NCBI RefSeq assembly: GCF_001894805.1
Contig: NZ_BCWX01000005.1
Span: 388,626 to 452,625, forward strand
DNA length: 64,000 nt
From: Rhodococcus globerulus NBRC 14531
GTDB taxonomy: Bacteria; Actinomycetota; Actinomycetes; Mycobacteriales; Mycobacteriaceae
Direction of reading: 5' to 3'
This document shows, in pieces, positions 61,170 through 64,000 of this stretch; within the stretch, counting starts at the first letter, position 1, and each line of letters begins with the position of its first letter. The notes beneath the pieces were generated by a model. That model did no database searches. It saw nothing but the letters and a program-made list of their open reading frames with translations, and was not told the DNA's origin. The position numbers and the translations under genes were made by a program.

Positions 61170-64000
61170 ATGCCTAACGACTTACCGCCGACAAGGTCGG
61201 CAATGTTCACCGCAGGGCTACCGCCCTGGGTGCGAGCGTGGACGGTGGTGTGGACCACCATCGCGTTGATTCTCGGTATCTCCGGCGCGACGGCAGTAGC
61301 TGCATCAGCGCAGCCGGCCGCGACGCTCGGCGGTCCCGTTCAGGCTCAGACGCCGGCTCGCGCCGCTGTGCTGCCGGATGAACAGCCCGCAAAGGGCTGT
61401 GCCTTCAGCGCCCCTAACACTGGCCCTTTCTCGCAGAACATCTGTTGGATCGACATGTCGGCGCTCAACGAAGCCGCGGCTACATCCGCGGCCGGGCAGT
61501 CGATGGAAATCCAGCTCACCGAGGGCTACAAGATCAACTTCAAGGCTTTCCTCACCGACTCGGTAGCAGGAAAGACGCATCAGGGGGTCGAAGCGAAGGC
61601 ACTCCCCACGTTGAGTTACTCAGCGCTGGGAACGTCCGCCTACACGGGTGTGCCGTCGACGATCAAGCCCGCGATCTACCAGAAGTCCTCCGTGAATGGA
61701 CAATCCGGCGGGACGGTGTCGCTCAAGAACATCGTGATGACCGGGCCCAATGGCACGGTGTACAACTACGGTCTCGTAGCAGCCGATGCGGAGTCGACTG
61801 ACGCAAACACGTCAACCGACAAAGAGTTCCTCGCCTTCAATTCGGACAAGCCGCTGCGACAAATCGCGCGCACAGTCGGTGTTGACGAACCTGGCTACCC
61901 TGGAATTCGCGCTTGTGACGGTGGGCTGACGGCTATGCCCGCCACCACCGTCCGATGTGATTCTTGGAACCTGGTCAACAACCAGGAGTATTCGCCGGGC
62001 ACTTTGGTTGTTGCATCGACCGCTCCGACCAACTTCGCGGCGACGTTCGGTAATACCGTTCTGGCCACCTCTCGTCAGGGTCTGGCTTTCGGTGTCCTGC
62101 TCTCGAAGGTCAAGATCGACAAGGACCTCACGCGCGTCACCCCCGGTGACGATTTCACTATCGGCATGAGCACCGGCCACCACGCAAACGCGGGTGCTGC
62201 TGCAGCGACCGAGATCAAGAGCACCACGACCGGCGCTACAGATACAACGGCATCGACTGGCTGGCGTACGCTCCTCGCAGATACGACCCCTACTCCTGTC
62301 ACGTTCTGGGAGAAGCCCACTACCTCGGCGACCAAGACCGCGAACTACGCGACATCATGGGATTGCCAGGTAAATGGTGTGACCCAGACACTCAGGGTCG
62401 GTGACGTTGCGCAGGCAGCACTCACACCGGGTGACAATGTTTACTGCAAGGTCAAGAACACGCCGGTTCTCGTGAAGAAGTCGTCGTCACCACCTACCGG
62501 TGAGACGGTTAATATCGGCCAAACAATCACCTACACACTCAATTTCGAGAACCCGGGTACTGCCCCGGCGACGATTGACTACACCGACTACCTCGCTGAC
62601 GTCATCGATGACGGAACGGTTGCGGTCGGTGCTGCTACAGGCGGACTCACCGCTGCATTGGATGGCGCCGACAAAATCAAAGTCGGCGGCACGTTGCCAG
62701 CCGGCGGCAAAGGGACAGTCACCTACACCGTCACGGTCAAAGACGGTGGTAACAAAGTCCTGAACAACTACCTCGTTCCGGGGACAACAACTCCTCCCAC
62801 AACATGTGATCCTGCAACCAATCTCTGCACGACGCATCCCATGCCCGGGTTCACAGTCGCGAAGACCGCTGTGCCCGCGACAGGTTCGACGGTTCAGGCC
62901 GGCGATACAATTACGTACACGGTCACCGGTGCTAACACCGGCAAGACGGCCCTAACTCCCGCGACGATCAAAGACGATCTGAGTGCGGTTCTCAACAATG
63001 CTGCTATCGTTCCGGGCTCGCTGAAGGCGACCGTCGACGGTGCTGCTGTCGCTGCTCCGACCCTGTCGGGCAGCATTTTGTCGTGGTCCGCCAATCTCCA
63101 GGCTGGTAAGTCTGTTGTTCTGACCTACCAGGTGAAGGTCAATGCCGGCGTTGCCGCGGGCACGGTTCTGAACAACAAGGTCACGGGTACTGCGAAGCCG
63201 CCGACCGGTCCGGACATCACTCCTCCTACGGTGGAGACGAATCACTCGGTTCCCGGCTTCAAACTGGAGAAGACTGCTGATCCGATTTCCGGTTCGACGG
63301 TTCAGGCCGGCGAGTCGATCAAGTACACCGTCACCGGAACCAACACCGGCAAGACGAACCTTGATCCGGTAAAGATCAACGATGATCTGGGTGCGGTTCT
63401 CAACAATGCTGCTGTCGTTCCCGGTTCGCTGAAGGCGACCGTCGACGGTGCTCCTGTCGCCGCCCCGACGCTGTCGGGCACCACGCTTTCCTGGACCGGA
63501 CTTCTCGAAGCCGGTAAGTCCGTTGTTCTGACCTATGAGGTGAAGGTCAACGACGGCGTTGCCGCGGGCACAGTCTTGAACAACAAGGTCACCGGTACTG
63601 CGAAGCCGCCGACCGGTCCAGAGATCACTCCTCCTTCGGTGGAGACGAATCACTCGGTTCCTGGGTTCACGGTCGCGAAGACAGCGGATCCAGCGCCGGG
63701 TACCGGCGTCAATGCTGGTCAGACGATCACGTACACGGTGACGGGTGCGAACACCGGTAAGACGACGCTCAATCCGGTGGTGTTGACCGATGATCTGTCG
63801 AAGGTTCTCGACAACGCGACGCTCGTGGCCGGTTCGCTGAAGGCGACGGTCGATGGTGCTCCTGCCGCTGTTCCGACTCTGTCGGGGACCATGCTCTCGT
63901 GGACCGGTGCACTCGAAGCGGGTAAGTCGGTTGTTCTGACCTACCAGGTGAAGGTCAACGACGGTGTTGCCGGCGGCGTTCTGATCAACAACAAGGTCAC
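61170..64000 (+). CDS. Large secreted surface protein with DUF11-type repeats (3' end outside window)
   Basis: An ATG at 61170 with GGGGAG upstream opens a frame that runs to the window edge (at least 943 codons). A signal peptide is clear (VVWTTIALILGISGATAVAA, cleavage near ASA-QP). A unique region with paired cysteines follows (about residues 55-430). From about residue 432 come DUF11-like modules with the phrase GDTITYTVTGANTGKT, repeated every 136 residues. Such modules are Ig-like surface stalks, often isopeptide-stabilised. It is probably a wall-associated or adhesin-like protein; any anchor lies beyond the window. Confidence 0.88.
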   Translation, partial: MPNDLPPTRSAMFTAGLPPWVRAWTVVWTTIALILGISGATAVAASAQPAATLGGPVQAQTPARAAVLPDEQPAKGCAFSAPNTGPFSQNICWIDMSALNEAAATSAAGQSMEIQLTEGYKINFKAFLTDSVAGKTHQGVEAKALPTLSYSALGTSAYTGVPSTIKPAIYQKSSVNGQSGGTVSLKNIVMTGPNGTVYNYGLVAADAESTDANTSTDKEFLAFNSDKPLRQIARTVGVDEPGYPGIRACDGGLTAMPATTVRCDSWNLVNNQEYSPGTLVVASTAPTNFAATFGNTVLATSRQGLAFGVLLSKVKIDKDLTRVTPGDDFTIGMSTGHHANAGAAAATEIKSTTTGATDTTASTGWRTLLADTTPTPVTFWEKPTTSATKTANYATSWDCQVNGVTQTLRVGDVAQAALTPGDNVYCKVKNTPVLVKKSSSPPTGETVNIGQTITYTLNFENPGTAPATIDYTDYLADVIDDGTVAVGAATGGLTAALDGADKIKVGGTLPAGGKGTVTYTVTVKDGGNKVLNNYLVPGTTTPPTTCDPATNLCTTHPMPGFTVAKTAVPATGSTVQAGDTITYTVTGANTGKTALTPATIKDDLSAVLNNAAIVPGSLKATVDGAAVAAPTLSGSILSWSANLQAGKSVVLTYQVKVNAGVAAGTVLNNKVTGTAKPPTGPDITPPTVETNHSVPGFKLEKTADPISGSTVQAGESIKYTVTGTNTGKTNLDPVKINDDLGAVLNNAAVVPGSLKATVDGAPVAAPTLSGTTLSWTGLLEAGKSVVLTYEVKVNDGVAAGTVLNNKVTGTAKPPTGPEITPPSVETNHSVPGFTVAKTADPAPGTGVNAGQTITYTVTGANTGKTTLNPVVLTDDLSKVLDNATLVAGSLKATVDGAPAAVPTLSGTMLSWTGALEAGKSVVLTYQVKVNDGVAGGVLINNKV
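62844..64000 (+). repeat. 408-bp tandem repeats within the surface-protein gene
   Basis: Units begin at 62844, 63252 and 63660, each with PGF followed by a lysine-threonine-alanine block. The period is exactly 408 bases (136 codons). The units are very similar at the DNA level, for example GTTCTCAACAATGCTGCT and CTGAAGGCGACCGTCGAC recur. A more divergent unit precedes them at about 62464. The third unit is cut by the window end. Confidence 0.9.

Noticed and set aside
60881..61177. 98-codon frame ahead of the surface-protein gene
   Set aside because: No ribosome-binding site, arginine/serine-rich composition typical of shadow frames, and it ends inside the start of the real gene.

Overview
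The window looks like a chromosomal segment of a high-GC actinobacterium, most likely a Rhodococcus of the erythropolis/qingshengii group. The reasons are the mycobacterial-type block cwlM, trxA, trxB, sigM, mviN, DUF6049, mutT4, pcnA (Rv3915 to Rv3907 in M. tuberculosis), a DyP peroxidase/encapsulin pair, a KstR-type operator and a glucosylglycerate hydrolase. I saw no tRNA, rRNA, insertion sequence, CRISPR array or prophage. Gene order at the left edge suggests that oriC lies not far to the left.

Layout. 1-16.2 kb: cell-envelope and redox core (CwlM, thioredoxin system with a SigH-type promoter, SigM and its anti-sigma factor, the MviN/MurJ flippase-pseudokinase, CCA-adding enzyme), interrupted by an OYE/TetR module. 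16.2-23.6 kb: small metabolic and transport genes with their regulators (SRPBCC, epimerase, TetR, YqgE, BASS transporter, MFS, GntR, DUF1648 and SdpI membrane proteins). 23.7-33.5 kb: leuS with a strong terminator, a DHA2 exporter, a HEAT-repeat gene broken by an in-frame stop, a two-gene steroid-linked operon behind a KstR site, a secreted beta-propeller protein, and DyP plus encapsulin.

33.5-36.6 kb (minus strand) is the most unusual locus: five reading frames joined by four ATGA overlaps. They encode a 49-residue peptide, two membrane proteins of TIGR04222 type ending in Gly/Cys tails, a DUF692 (MbnB/TglH-like) multinuclear-iron enzyme and a 111-residue partner. It looks like an uncharacterised system that modifies cysteines in the tails of membrane proteins.

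36.7-44.1 kb: an SDR, a Mn/Zn-type ABC importer behind an inverted repeat, a MacB-like ABC pair behind large palindromes, a PPOX-cyclase fusion and a PHP phosphoesterase. 44.2-57.9 kb: transporters, a PucR-type regulator and a seven-gene operon for a haem-oxygenase-like diiron enzyme with two Rieske ferredoxins, a ferredoxin reductase, an aldehyde dehydrogenase, a gamma-glutamyltransferase-like Ntn hydrolase and RidA. I read this as an oxidative catabolic pathway, probably for an amine or amide, with unknown substrate.

58.0-64.0 kb: glucosylglycerate hydrolase, a secreted GH25 lysozyme, almost 1 kb without a convincing gene, and the start of a large secreted surface protein with 408-bp tandem DUF11-type repeats that runs off the window.
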